From assembly GCF_002080455.1 (NCBI RefSeq), contig NZ_CP020555.1, positions 1 to 64,000 on the forward strand: a DNA stretch of 64,000 bases, read 5' to 3'. The DNA is from Streptomyces sp. Sge12. GTDB taxonomy: Bacteria > Actinomycetota > Actinomycetes > Streptomycetales > Streptomycetaceae. Positions within the stretch are counted from its first letter, which is position 1, and each line of letters opens with the position of its first letter. A program made the position numbers and the translations under genes. The notes below the pieces were generated by a model that saw only the letters and a list, made by a program, of their open reading frames with translations, was not told the DNA's origin and ran no database searches. Of this stretch, positions 18,201 to 26,196 are shown one piece after another.

Positions 18201-18565
18201 ACCGCGACCGGGAGCTTGCCCGCCTGTTGCGGACCCGAGCCGATGGTCGGCCCCTGAGCGGATCCGGACAGGAACGACTTCGAAACCGGACCCGTGTTGG
18301 GCGTCAGGTCCAGCTCTGCCGAACCGGCCGCCGGCCAGGAGACCTTCGGTGCCTTCCACGGCGCCGCGGCGTCGTCGGCCTTCGGCGCGCCGCCCGAGCG
18401 GACCGGCTTGACCGCTACCGCCTTGGGCTGCTTGAGCTCCGGCAGCGACGGCTTGGATTTGCTGTCGGCTACGGCAACCGAGCCAGGCAATATGCCCGAG
18501 AGAACGGCTGTGGCCAGCGCCACGGAAAGCCCTCTCATGCGAAATTTTCTCACACCCCACCCCAT
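12254..18565 (-). CDS. secreted RHS-repeat polymorphic toxin
   Basis: A 2103-aa protein. A signal peptide with hydrophobic core VALATAVLSGILPGSVAVA is followed by a Ser/Ala/Pro-rich N-terminal region, a SpvB-like section (GSWIGDGWGWEPGFIERRY) and many YD/RHS repeats. The core ends near residue 1850 with PLTGRFISVDPIMD and NNPFTFSDPDG. The remaining 250 residues are the variable tip. Its last 60 residues, with RFGNEWTVGPSRTQGHPFEW and NIGWLSRDDKHVNVD, match a polymorphic-toxin nuclease-type domain (I recall type 17 or 37; unsure). A cognate immunity gene overlaps the stop. It diverges from the FG-GAP gene at 18793. The start could also be a GTG or ATG within the next ten codons. Role: inter-bacterial competition. 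Confidence 0.9.
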   Translation of the reverse strand: MGWGVRKFRMRGLSVALATAVLSGILPGSVAVADSKSKPSLPELKQPKAVAVKPVRSGGAPKADDAAAPWKAPKVSWPAAGSAELDLTPNTGPVSKSFLSGSAQGPTIGSGPQQAGKLPVAVHAAPGKAAEAPSKVKVSVAGKDAARKAGVDGVLLSVGRSDGAVQAGSAKVEVDYNSFRGAYGGDYATRLRLVELPACALTTPERAECRTQKPLQTHNDTRTGKLSAQVTTPATASGASPKSAGAPAAKSAAATSGGATVVAATAGDAGATGDYKATSLQASGSWSAGGSTGAFSWSYPIGTPSVPGGLAPQISLGYNSQSVDGRTGMSNSQGSWIGDGWGWEPGFIERRYKSCNDDKTGGTNTTKVGDQCWFNDNATLSLGGKSTELVYEQGKGWHPASDSGEKVEKLTGAVNGDNDGEHWKITTTDGTQYFFGLNRLPGWKDASTPTTNSAWTAPVFGNQAGEPCYNASFASAWCKQAWRWQLDYVVTPGGDAMAYYWKTETNNYGRNVSDTTGKATVTQYIRGGWLDHIDYGLRSDTIYTAKAMAQVQFGVSERCLANCGTFDEANAKNWPDSPYDLFCKDGSTECKGQYSPTFWSRMRLTGIHTKVLTGGAHQDVDSWTLDQNFPPAGDGISTPMWLKSITRTAKAGAAEDITLPPVTFAGEQRPNRVDKTGDGLAPYIRLRMSQVNTETGGTIGVTYSQPDCTPTTLPAADATNTKRCYPVKWAWEGDTSKLDWFNTYDVTQIVEGDNLASTPDKVTSYTYLGGAAWDKDTGEFTKADDRVHSVARGYGLVQTRTGAASDPRTLSETRYFRGLDGKEVKDGTGAAVIDRPEFAGMVRESATYDGDDTSKLVSATSSTPWRSGEVAKRTRPGLPNLVSYKTGTEKESTRTTITGGTRTTETSRHFDDYGMVDWESNTGDTAKPGDETCTTTSYARNTTSWILDRRSRVETVATPCGTPASGPADIVSDTRTYYDNSTLGTVPARGLPTKTETINGNGDGYDTLSSVPSTCGTAQNELCYDLYGRALASADPYGKVTSTAYTPATGETVTAMTTTNPLGHAVSNQIDPLRGQPTKITDVNGKITTTAYDALGRVTRVWAPNWTAEAHPDQPSRVFEYTVRNDGPNVVTSKTLTHDKKYSVVHSIQDGLLRQRQTQTQTQTPEEGGRLVTETFYDTRGLAWRNSGIYYADGAPSPGLVTGQELTYPASTDTLFDGAGRPTTVIAKHLGKETKRTTTSYTGDTTTVVPPQGGTTTTTVVDALGRTVETKQYTDAARTTSQSTTYTYNKRGQLAQVTDPGNAKWTYTYDVRARQTEVNDPDKGVTKTAYDAGGRVSDVTDARGVTLHTDYDDLGRPIATKQGATTLTSSLYDTVVKGQLSKSTRYVDGKAYTSEVLEYNDLYQPLETQVTIPSTPDTGALAGTYKWTIYYNIAGQVLRTVQPAMGGLPAETVGSTYQTVSGLLNSMAAGSTRLVSAMTYDPYGRTINQRLGSSGQNLYRSNEYDPHTGALTRTVIDRDVAPTRVEDTKYTNDSVGNLTAIATAYGMDAARTTDTQCVNLDALRRITQAWTNKGETCAAAPSASVIGGEDPYWTTYTYDAVGNRKTETKHTTASGPTADTTRTYAPPTAGKHDLPKVTQIGTSPHEETFTYDASGNTKTRKSGTGETQYLDWDAEGHLKSLAQGTTSNSFVYDTAGNRLLRKEKDATTLYLPAGNELKLDKTGAVTGTRYYGDVAMRTGGKLTFTLADHHNTSTTQITADATQAVTRRKTGLFGETRGTQPTTWTGEKTFVGGTKDNDSGLTHIGAREYDPLTGRFISVDPIMDLKDSQQLHGYTYSANNPFTFSDPDGLKYYEGNNSDGGFESSPQSVVEAATRYTKGYGTPVCRKNCGNPKSPKKKDMSCVGVRFCPPKGIDGEPVVNVVTSFVSGTIHGFSNLAKVTISGECFGSSAPECNEGEVFDTWAMEQGVYPEGGSAVAGGIAAMVVPIPGPRGLKSGFLSGAKWTVKGRMRAAGPGSEFGLPSQGRIRYVPPRGYNPASPLPRGRSGGYVDRFGNEWTVGPSRTQGHPFEWDVQLSKTGKDNIGWLSRDDKHVNVDPFGEVTHK

Positions 18566-18792
18566 GCTTCAGAACGAATTACCGGCGCAGGCTAACAGCC
18601 TGAAACCTTCTGTCTGGCATTCAGTCAGCTGTCTGAAGTCCACTCTCTCCAGCTGTTGTTACCGCGAAGTAGACCGTTTTGGATCAATCAGACAGTGCGG
18701 ATTAATCGCCGCAAACATTGCAGACGTATGGAGACATCCGGCGCGCGGATCCCAGGTAGAGTCTCCGCGGATATCGGACAGATGGAGTTTGC
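18566..18792. promoter_or_regulatory. divergent promoter region
   Basis: A 227-bp, locally AT-richer intergenic region separates two divergent genes for large secreted proteins and must hold both promoters. GATGGAG lies 5 nt upstream of the plus-strand GTG at 18793. I cannot assign -10/-35 elements with confidence. Confidence 0.55.
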
Positions 18793-21700
18793 GTGAGACA
18801 AAGAGAGGCCCAGCTCGGCGTACCGGGTGGGCGGGCGATTTCACGAGTAATTGCGATGGCCCTGATAAGCGGAATAGCAGCTACCGGATTGGCTGTAATA
18901 CATCCCTCTGCGATTGCGGTGGCCGCCACCGATCCTGTCGCCGAGGGCTCGATGAGTGCGGCGGACTTCGCGCTCGCCAAGGCCAAGGAAACTGGTCAAC
19001 CCTACGAGTTGATGTCCGCGCGGACCGAGACGTCGGACACGTGGGCGCTGCCGACCGGCAAGTGGTCGGTGAATCGTCACGGGACGACGGTGCGCGTTCG
19101 ACGCGGCGGTGGCTGGGTTGCGACCGATCCGACGCTGGAGTTCTCGGCGGACGGAAAGGTGCAGCCGAAGGCCTCGGCCGTGGCGATCGCCTTCTCGGGC
19201 GGGGGTACCGGTCCACTGTTGAGCGGGGTGAAGAACGGGCGGACCCTGTCGCTGACCTGGCCGAAGGCGCTTCCCAAGCCGACGCTCGCCGCGAACGTGG
19301 CGACGTACGCCGATGTGCTTCCGGACGTGGACCTGCAGGTGAAGGCCGAGGTCGAGGGGTTCTCCCAGCTGCTGGTCGTCAAGACCGCCGCGGCGGCCAA
19401 GCACCCCGACCTCGCGACGATGAAGTTCAAGCTCGACACGGTGGGCCTGGACGTCACCAAGGACGGAGCGACCGGACTGCTGACCGCGGTCACGCCGGCC
19501 GGCGAGGTGGTCTTCACGTCGCCGAACCCGGTGATGTGGGACTCCACGGCCATCGCCGGATCCGCGACCCCGGCGCCCGCGCGTGCGGCTACCGCCGACA
19601 GCGGCTCGAGGGCGAGCGGCGCCCCCGGTGATGTCTTCGTGACACCGTCCGGGGCGAAGAACGCCCAGATGCCCACCACCATCACGGGCGGCAATCTCGA
19701 GATCAAGCCCGACCAGGCCCTCCTGGCAAATGCCGCGACCAAGTACCCGGTCTACATCGATCCGTCGGTGACCTGGGGCGCACGGCAGAACTGGGCATGG
19801 GCCTACCGCACGTGGGAGAACAACTCCTACTGGAACACCCAGGAGGACGTGCGGGTCGGCTACGAGAGCCAGACCAACGGGCTCTCGCGGACCTTCTTCC
19901 AGCTCGACACCTCTGCCGTCAAGGGCGCTCAGGTCTCGAAGGCGACGTTCCGGATCAAGGAGACCTGGTCCTGGTCCTGCACTCCCAAGCCCGTGGAGCT
20001 GTGGACCACCGGACCCATCTCACCGCAGACCACCTGGAAGAACCAGCCCGGCAAGCGCAACAAACTCGACACCGTCAATGCCGCCAAGGGCCGGCCCGAG
20101 TGCGCCGCCGGCAACCTGGAATTCAACACCACCGCCGCCGTCCAGGAAGCCGCAGCCAACGGCTGGACCAACACGACCGTCGGCCTCTACGCCTCCAACG
20201 AGAGCGACGAGTACCACTGGAAGCGCTTCGACCCCAAGACCGTCACCCTGGAGATCGAGTACAACAACCCGCCCAACACGCCGTCCGACCCCGGAACCTC
20301 ACCATGGCTGCCCTGCGAGCAGGGCGGCTCGGTCGGCAACACCAACATCGGTCTCTACGCGACGATCGCCGACCGTGACTCCGGGAACCTGAACACCGAG
20401 TTCCAGATCTTCAAGGCCGGCCAAAGCACTGCCTGGGCCAGCCAGAAGATCGCGGGAAACAACGGCCAGGTCACCACCTGGAGCGTCCCGGACTCATCCC
20501 TCCCCGACGGCAGCTACACCTGGCGGGCGCGCACGACCGACCAGGACGGTGCGCAGTCCGGTTGGTCCCAGACGTGCAAGTTCACCGTGGACCGCGCCCG
20601 GCCGGCCGACGCGCCGAAGATCACCTCGACGCTCTTCCCCGACGGCACCAACGGCTGGCCGACAGGAACCGGGAAAGCCCGCCAGGAAGGCGACTTCACC
20701 CTCTCCGCCAACGATGACAAGGATGTCGTCTGGTACGGCTACTTCACCGACTGGGACTCGCAGGTGAAGAGCACCTCGGTCTCCGCAGGTGCATCCTTCA
20801 CGGCGAAGATCACCCCGCCCAGCGCAGGACCGCACTTCGTCTACGCCTTCACCCAGGACGCCGCCGGAAACCGCTCCGACACCGCCGTCTACCGCTTCTA
20901 CGCGGCCCGCACGGCAACGAAGGACGGGCCCCACGACCTCAACGGCGACGGCCACCGCGACATCTGGAACAACGACCTCTTCGGCACACTCCTCACCTAC
21001 AGCGGCCAGGGCAACAACAAGTTCTCCGCCATGGTCAGCTCCCCCGCCTCCTTCTCCGGCGCCCAGGTCGCCGACCTGGGCGACTGGGACGACGACGGCT
21101 ACAATGACATGCTCGCCCTCGAGAAGCCGTCCGGCTCGTCCACCAAAATGCTGTCGATCTACCGCAACAACGGCCAGGGGACCGTCGACAACGCCGTTGA
21201 GACGACAGTCAACCGGCCCTCGGAGAACAACCACTGGGCCGACGCCGAGCAGATCATCGCCCCCGGTCGGCTCGACAGCGACGAACTCCCGGACATCCTC
21301 GTCAAACAGGGCAACAAGCTCTGGGCGTACTTCAACTCCACCTACGCCAACTTGGATGACGTTGACCCCGCGCTCGTCGGCGGCACGGACTGGGACAAGT
21401 ACACGGTCATCGCCCCTGGTGACCTCAACAAGGACGGTGTCCCCGACCTGTGGCTGCGGGACAACGCCACCGGCGACATCCTGCGTACCCAGGGTAAGAA
21501 GAGCCTGGACGAGGGGCAGGCGGTCGACCTGGCCACCTGGGGCGCCCAGACTCGCACCAAGGTGGGCTCCGGCGTCACCCTGGCGGGCTATCCGCAGGTC
21601 GGCTCGTCCGGGGACCTCAATGGTGACGGCGTCCCCGACCTGTGGGCCCGCGCGGCCGACAACACCATGGTCGGCTGGCCGGGCAAGCTCGACGCCGACG

Positions 21701-22851
21701 GCAAGACCGTGGGCTCCTTCGGCGCGCGGTTCGAGATCGAGGGCGTCCCGGGCGCACGCATCCCCACCGGCACCACCCTGGCGTCCGGGCAGGAGTTCTC
21801 CAGCGGCAACTCCAAACTGCGGATGCAGGCCGACGGCAACCTCGTGCTGCTCAGCAAGGACAACAAGCAGCTCTGGGCCACCGGAACAGCCGGAAACCCG
21901 GGCGCCACGGCCCGCATGCAGAGCGACGGCGACCTCGCCGTCATCACGGCCGATGGCAAGACCGTCAAGTGGCACAGCAAGACCAGCATCCCGGGCTCGT
22001 ACGCGGTGCTGCACCCCCGCGGCGTACTCGTCCTCTACAGCCCCTCCGGGCAGAGCCTGTGGACCAGCGGCAGCCAGAACCGGCCCGACTACAACGGCGA
22101 CGGCTACACCGACATGGCGCTGCGCGATGCCCACGGTGACCTGTGGATCTATCCCGGCACCGGCGGCACCGGAACCAGCACCTTCGGCAACCGGTACCTC
22201 GCCGGCAACGGCTGGTGGCGCGACGACTGGGTGAACGTGCACAGCACCGACTTCACCAACGACGGATACACCGACATCATCGGACGGACCCGTGACGGGA
22301 ACCTGTACGTGTACCCGGGCACCGGCCGAACCGGAACCGAGACCCTCGGCAATCCCATCCTGATCGGCACCGGCTGGAACACCTACGTCGACCTCGGCTT
22401 CGGCGACGTCAACGGCGACGGCCGCACCGACGTCATCGGCCGCGACACCGGCGGCCTCCTGTGGGGCTACGCAGGCAACGGCGGCGACGGCGCCCAGGCC
22501 CTCAACCCCCGGACCCTCCTGGGCAACGGCTGGTGGCCGGCCGACTGGCCCACCTTCCGACTGGCCGACCTCAACAACGACAACAAGATCGACATCCTGG
22601 CCCACAACACCGACAGCAACCTCTACCTCTACCCGAACACCACCAACAACGGATCCATGACCTTCGGCACCCCGAGCGGCGTCTTCGGCAAGGGCTGGTG
22701 GACGAGCGAATGGACCCCCTACACCACCGACCTCAACAACGACGGCACCTCCGAACAAGCCGGCGTGACCCGCACCGGAGAGCTCTACAACTACGCGCCG
22801 AACCGCACCCTGATCAGTAACGGCCTGAACGGCTACGACATCATCCTCTGA
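18793..22851 (+). CDS. secreted FG-GAP/lectin-like repeat protein
   Basis: A 1352-aa protein from the GTG at 18793, with GGAG 5-6 nt upstream. The signal peptide is VIAMALISGIAATGLAVI plus an Ala-rich cleavage region. Residues 50-300 resemble the N-terminal region of secreted Streptomyces repeat proteins; about 320-500 holds a DNRLRE-like or beta-sandwich part (TRTFFQLDTSAVKGAQVSKA). FG-GAP/VCBS-type Ca-binding repeats (DLNGDGHRDIW, DVNGDGRTDVIG) fill the C-terminal half. A bulb-lectin-like module (KLRMQADGNLVLLSKD, QSLWTSG) interrupts them. It is probably a surface or extracellular adhesin. Divergence from the RHS gene suggests a role in display or delivery, which is inference. Confidence 0.85.
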   Translation: MRQREAQLGVPGGRAISRVIAMALISGIAATGLAVIHPSAIAVAATDPVAEGSMSAADFALAKAKETGQPYELMSARTETSDTWALPTGKWSVNRHGTTVRVRRGGGWVATDPTLEFSADGKVQPKASAVAIAFSGGGTGPLLSGVKNGRTLSLTWPKALPKPTLAANVATYADVLPDVDLQVKAEVEGFSQLLVVKTAAAAKHPDLATMKFKLDTVGLDVTKDGATGLLTAVTPAGEVVFTSPNPVMWDSTAIAGSATPAPARAATADSGSRASGAPGDVFVTPSGAKNAQMPTTITGGNLEIKPDQALLANAATKYPVYIDPSVTWGARQNWAWAYRTWENNSYWNTQEDVRVGYESQTNGLSRTFFQLDTSAVKGAQVSKATFRIKETWSWSCTPKPVELWTTGPISPQTTWKNQPGKRNKLDTVNAAKGRPECAAGNLEFNTTAAVQEAAANGWTNTTVGLYASNESDEYHWKRFDPKTVTLEIEYNNPPNTPSDPGTSPWLPCEQGGSVGNTNIGLYATIADRDSGNLNTEFQIFKAGQSTAWASQKIAGNNGQVTTWSVPDSSLPDGSYTWRARTTDQDGAQSGWSQTCKFTVDRARPADAPKITSTLFPDGTNGWPTGTGKARQEGDFTLSANDDKDVVWYGYFTDWDSQVKSTSVSAGASFTAKITPPSAGPHFVYAFTQDAAGNRSDTAVYRFYAARTATKDGPHDLNGDGHRDIWNNDLFGTLLTYSGQGNNKFSAMVSSPASFSGAQVADLGDWDDDGYNDMLALEKPSGSSTKMLSIYRNNGQGTVDNAVETTVNRPSENNHWADAEQIIAPGRLDSDELPDILVKQGNKLWAYFNSTYANLDDVDPALVGGTDWDKYTVIAPGDLNKDGVPDLWLRDNATGDILRTQGKKSLDEGQAVDLATWGAQTRTKVGSGVTLAGYPQVGSSGDLNGDGVPDLWARAADNTMVGWPGKLDADGKTVGSFGARFEIEGVPGARIPTGTTLASGQEFSSGNSKLRMQADGNLVLLSKDNKQLWATGTAGNPGATARMQSDGDLAVITADGKTVKWHSKTSIPGSYAVLHPRGVLVLYSPSGQSLWTSGSQNRPDYNGDGYTDMALRDAHGDLWIYPGTGGTGTSTFGNRYLAGNGWWRDDWVNVHSTDFTNDGYTDIIGRTRDGNLYVYPGTGRTGTETLGNPILIGTGWNTYVDLGFGDVNGDGRTDVIGRDTGGLLWGYAGNGGDGAQALNPRTLLGNGWWPADWPTFRLADLNNDNKIDILAHNTDSNLYLYPNTTNNGSMTFGTPSGVFGKGWWTSEWTPYTTDLNNDGTSEQAGVTRTGELYNYAPNRTLISNGLNGYDIIL

Positions 22852-22865
22852 CCGGTACCGACACA

Positions 22866-22903
22866 GTGAGGGGTGAGGCCTCGTACCAGGCCCCACCCCT
22901 CAC
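22866..22903. terminator. 16-bp stem hairpin
   Basis: GTGAGGGGTGAGGCCT pairs with AGGCCCCACCCCTCAC across a 6-nt loop with one mismatch, 15 bp after the FG-GAP gene stop. Confidence 0.8.
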
Positions 22904-22934
22904 CCACTCTTAGGACAAAAGAACCATCAGCGCC

Positions 22935-23332
22935 TGGATCACGGTGACGGGTGGGACGGAGCTCACGCCCATATACGGGCCGCGGCCCTGCCTGCGATCG
23001 ACCCGGACTGGAAGCGGGGATCGAAAACGATCGCCCGCTACGGCCGCGTCGACCTTCTCTGCATCGACGAACTGGGCTATCTCGAACTCGACCGGCGAGG
23101 AGCCGAGATGCTGTTCCAGGTTTTGACCGAGAGGGAGGAAAAGAACAGTGTCGCCATCGCCTCCAACGAATCCTTTGGAGGCTGGACGAAGACGTTCACC
23201 GACCCTCGTCTATGCGCCGCCATCGTCGACAGGCTCACCTTCAACGGCGCGATCATCGAGACCGGCACCGAGTCCTACCGTCTCGCCCAGACCAAGGCCA
23301 AGCTGGAGAGGACGCACACCCGCTCAGCCTGA
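22935..23332 (+). pseudogene. IS21-family istB remnant
   Basis: The plus frame reads ARYGRVDLLCIDELGYLEL, then GAEMLFQVLTEREEK, then NESFGGWTKTFTDPRLCAAI and VDRLTFNGAIIETGTESYRL before its stop. This is the C-terminal half of IstB, the AAA+ helper ATPase of IS21 elements, with the Walker B region. The P-loop, start and istA partner are gone. It lies at the boundary between the FG-GAP gene and the orphan immunity gene, suggesting past IS-mediated exchange there. Confidence 0.8.
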
Positions 23333-23381
23333 AGGGCTACCCGCACCAGCATCGGATCACGGCCGTCTCTACCATCACCGC

Positions 23382-23744
23382 ATGACCGACGCATCAGCCC
23401 TGGCCCCGTTCCACCTGGACGAAGACAGCGAAGCCGACGGCTCCCACTGCCTCTACCTTTTCGACGGCGACATGGAGCAGGTCGCCGACGTCTTCGAACG
23501 GCACAACGCCGAAAGCCACGGCTACGGCTGGGACGGCCTCGCCCGGTCACTGGCCCACTCCCACATGCCCGACAACGGCGACAAAATCCAATTCTTCGGA
23601 TCAGAGGCCGGCACCTTCGTCGTCACAAGCCCCGACCTCAAGGCCCTCGCGGACCTGGCCGTCCTCCTGCATGCCGCCTTCCACAACCGCGAACTCCTCA
23701 GCCACTACATCCAGACGGCCGACCCACGCTTCCTCGACCGATAG
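23382..23744 (+). CDS. Imm51-type immunity protein, orphan
   Basis: A 120-aa acidic protein from the ATG at 23382. The sequence CLYLFDGDMEQVADVFERHN, then GYGWDGLARSLAHSHM, then GSEAGTFVVTSPD and FHNRELLSHYIQTADP fits the Imm51 family of polymorphic-toxin immunity proteins. No matching toxin lies upstream; the neighbours are an istB remnant and a DUF4236 gene. It is therefore an orphan immunity gene, perhaps protecting against toxins of related strains. Confidence 0.75.
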   Translation: MTDASALAPFHLDEDSEADGSHCLYLFDGDMEQVADVFERHNAESHGYGWDGLARSLAHSHMPDNGDKIQFFGSEAGTFVVTSPDLKALADLAVLLHAAFHNRELLSHYIQTADPRFLDR

Positions 23745-23886
23745 AACCCACGAGCGGGGCCAGAACAGACCGGAACCCGGAGCCACCGCAAACCGTCCCG
23801 ACAGCGCCCGCACGCCATCAATGGAGCCACCTCAGACCGGAAAAGTGGGGCCGGAACAAGGCGTTAAAGCCAGTGGACGGCCTTCT

Positions 23887-24075
23887 TCAGCTGCGGCGGG
23901 TCTTGCGCCAGCCGAAGGGGCCGGGAAGGTTCATAGACGTGGTGCGGGACCCGTTACTGCTGCGGGTGCGGCGGGGTCCGTGCTTGCCGCCGGTGGTGAT
24001 CGACCACGACTTGCGGTTGATATTGAGCCGGACGCCGGGCAGGATCCTGAAGCTCTTGCGGAATGTCAGGGGCAC
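23887..24075 (-). CDS. DUF4236 protein
   Basis: A 62-aa protein from a GTG at 24075, with GGGAG about 9 nt upstream. The sequence TFRKSFRILPGVRLNINRKS, then WSITTGGK and GPRRTRSSNGSRTTSMN fits DUF4236, a short basic beta-hairpin family present in many Streptomyces and in some phage-associated genes. An open frame extends upstream to 24126, but the ribosome-binding site supports the GTG. Function unknown. It is convergent with the Imm51 gene, with 140 bp between their stops. Confidence 0.75.
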   Translation of the reverse strand: MPLTFRKSFRILPGVRLNINRKSWSITTGGKHGPRRTRSSNGSRTTSMNLPGPFGWRKTRRS

Positions 24076-24362
24076 GACCCTATCTCCCTCGTAGACGCAG
24101 TGGCGGCCCGAACTGCCTGAATTCAAGGCCGGTTGCCATACGTGTGTCCCTTGCCGCCCTTTTCATGCGCCGACAGCTGGCACCGGGGGACGCTCCGGCA
24201 GGCGCAGCGGGGCTTGGCTGACGGGTGCACCCGCTGGGGCCGTCCCACTCCACCAGCTCGGCCACCCTGCCCCGCCCAGGCACCGGCCCACCCCACGGCG
24301 CACAACCCCACAACGCCTTTGGTTGGACCGCCCGGACACGCCGCGGTCAGCCCCGGGGCGTG

Positions 24363-24596
24363 GTGACGCTGAGCGGCGGCGTCATCGTCAACGTTGACGT
24401 CAACGCCTGGATGGCCGGCCACTTCCACGGCGAGGACGGCTGCACCGGCTGCCAGGACAAGCGGCCCACCGGCACCGACTGGCAGGCCCGGACGGACACC
24501 ATCAGCGCCATGCAGCCCGACATCACGAAGTGGTTCAACCGGGAGGTCTGGACGTCCGCCCTCAACGACACGGGCTACGGCGTCACCCGACGCTGA
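24363..24596 (+). CDS. small hypothetical protein
   Basis: A 77-aa frame from one of two consecutive GTG codons (24360/24363): VTLSGGVIVNVDVNAWMAGH, then HGEDGCTGCQDKRPTGTDW, then FNREVWTSALNDTGYGVTRR. It has a CTGC motif and good codon bias. The start is uncertain and it may be the C-terminal part of a longer broken gene. Family not recognised. Confidence 0.4.
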   Translation: MTLSGGVIVNVDVNAWMAGHFHGEDGCTGCQDKRPTGTDWQARTDTISAMQPDITKWFNREVWTSALNDTGYGVTRR

Positions 24597-24669
24597 CCCA
24601 GGGCGTGCTCACCCAGTGGCCGCGGAGCAGGCGCCGCTTCGGGGGCCCGGCGGTGGCGCCGCTCCGGTC

Positions 24670-25215
24670 TCAGCCGCGCGGCCGGTTCGGGCGGTGCGGA
24701 CGGTGGGGCCGGTGGGGCCGGCGCCTGCCCGGTGAGGGGTCGGGGGCGGCCTGCGGTGAGGAGAACCCGCCCGGTACCGCGGTGCGCTGCGCCGGCTGCT
24801 CCACGGAAGGGGCCGCCGGGGTGGGGACGGCCGGCTTGGCCGTGGCCAGGATGGTGATGTGCGGGATGTTCCGGGCGCAGGTCTGGCAGACCTCGGCCAG
24901 TGTCCAGACCTGGCCGACGGCCGGGTTGTGGACGAGGACCCGCAGGCTGGTTCCCGCACAGTGGACGGGGTTCTCGTGGAGGGCGCACTGCGCGCTGCCG
25001 CAACTGCAGGCGGCGTTGGGGCGGGTGCCGGCGAGGCGTCCGTGGGCCTTGATGTGCTCGGCGGCGAAGCGGCGCATGCCTGCGGCGTCCTTGGAGCGGG
25101 GCGGCATCCGGCACGCGGCGGTGCTGCAGGTGACGGACACGGTGTGATCGTGGTGGCCGGTGAGGCGGACCGTCCAGGTCCGCCCCGGCACGCGTGCTCC
25201 GGGCATCAGGGTCAA
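24670..25215 (-). CDS. Cys-rich hypothetical protein
   Basis: A 181-aa protein from the ATG at 25215. The N-terminal part has beta-like strands (TWTVRLTGHHDHTVSVTCST). Cysteine pairs CSTAAC, CSCGSAQC and CQTC suggest a structural zinc site. Near the C-terminus it becomes Pro/Arg/His-rich and disordered (RRRPHRPHRPHRPNRPRG). Similar proteins are common in Streptomyces accessory regions and have no assigned function. It has no clear operon partner. A hairpin-like G/C run follows its stop. Confidence 0.6.
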   Translation of the reverse strand: MTLMPGARVPGRTWTVRLTGHHDHTVSVTCSTAACRMPPRSKDAAGMRRFAAEHIKAHGRLAGTRPNAACSCGSAQCALHENPVHCAGTSLRVLVHNPAVGQVWTLAEVCQTCARNIPHITILATAKPAVPTPAAPSVEQPAQRTAVPGGFSSPQAAPDPSPGRRRPHRPHRPHRPNRPRG

Positions 25216-25321
25216 GTCGGGGTCCCGTCGTTGGGCTGATACGTGCCGACGTTCTGCCGGCTCGTGCAGGGGGACGCCGTGCCGAGGGAGAACGTCCCAT
25301 GGGCGGCGCGGGGCGCTCTGA

Positions 25322-25470
25322 TCAGAGCGCGCGCAGGACGGCGACTACCGTGCCGAGGATAACGGCGTCGTCGCCGGGGATTCGGCTGATGCGCCGCGTT
25401 GTGCGGAATGAGCCAGACCCGGCCGTTCTCGCGGCGCAGCCGCTTGACGGTGGCTTCGCCGTCCAGCATT
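25322..25470 (-). pseudogene. lexA: lexA C-terminal remnant
   Basis: The minus strand reads LDGEATVKRLRRENGRVWLI, then PHNAAHQPNP, then, after one extra C, GDDAVILGTVVAVLRAL and a stop. This is the last 47 or so residues of a LexA repressor, including the catalytic Lys region of the S24 peptidase fold, broken by a single-base insertion. The DNA-binding domain is absent, and the fragment abuts the Tn3 transposase remnant. Confidence 0.75.
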
Positions 25471-26015
25471 CGCGGCGCCCGAGCGCCCGGTAGAGCTGCT
25501 CCAGCACGCACACCACGTAGGCGTCGCGGTCCACCGCGCCCGGCGGCAGGTGGGGGTTGGAGAACACCGCCTTCTTCCACGCCGACGGCACCAGTTTCTG
25601 GACCACCTCGCGCGGCAGCAGCGGCTTCGCCTTGCGCCGCGCCGGCGCGGGCAGCCGCTTCACCGCCTCCGGCACCCGCCGCCCGCCCGAGACCGCCCCC
25701 AGCGCGGACGACTCGCCGAGCAGGGACAGGAACAGTCGCACCGTGTTGTATCGGCCGGCCGGCGCGCGGCGCACCTGCGCCTCCGCCTCGTCGTCCCCGG
25801 GCGGCAGCAGCTCGTCCAGCAGCGCGCCGCTGCGGCCTCAGCCTCGGCGCGCGGGGTGGCCTCCTCCTCCAGGCCAGGGCCCGGAACATCGCCGCCGCGT
25901 CCAGATCGGCGCCCGTCTCGGCGACCAGATCCCGCATCGTCGGCTTGCTGGCCGTGGACCGGAGGACCGGCATGCTGTGGGGGCCCGCGGGCGGCGGCAG
26001 CATCGGCATCTTCTG
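25471..26015 (-). pseudogene. Tn3-family transposase remnant
   Basis: Pieces in different frames read LRSTASKPTMRDLVAETGAD, then AAMFRALALEEE, then AGRYNTVRLFLSLLGESSAL and NPHLPPGAVDRDAYVVCVLE. They align in order with the middle of a Tn3-family TnpA. Frameshifts and missing ends make it non-functional. No terminal inverted repeats or resolvase are visible. It joins the lexA remnant at about 25470. Confidence 0.7.
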
Positions 26016-26196
26016 AGTCGGCGGTGCGGGTGGCTGCGTAGGTCAGAGGCTCCCGCACTGGCCCTCGACCGGATCCCTGTTGCGGCGCGCGACTCGCCTC
26101 GCGGGCCTCCTGGACATCGCCCATGCTGAGGAGCAGGGCGCTGTCGGCCCGAGACTTGTCCTTGAAGGGGCCAGGAGCGCCTGAGAGGAGGAAGTC

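Noticed and set aside
20494-22896. An 800-residue minus-strand open frame opposite the FG-GAP gene
   Set aside because: Antisense shadow: Val/Gly/Ala bias, no start signal and no homologous pattern. The plus-strand gene has a signal peptide and repeats.
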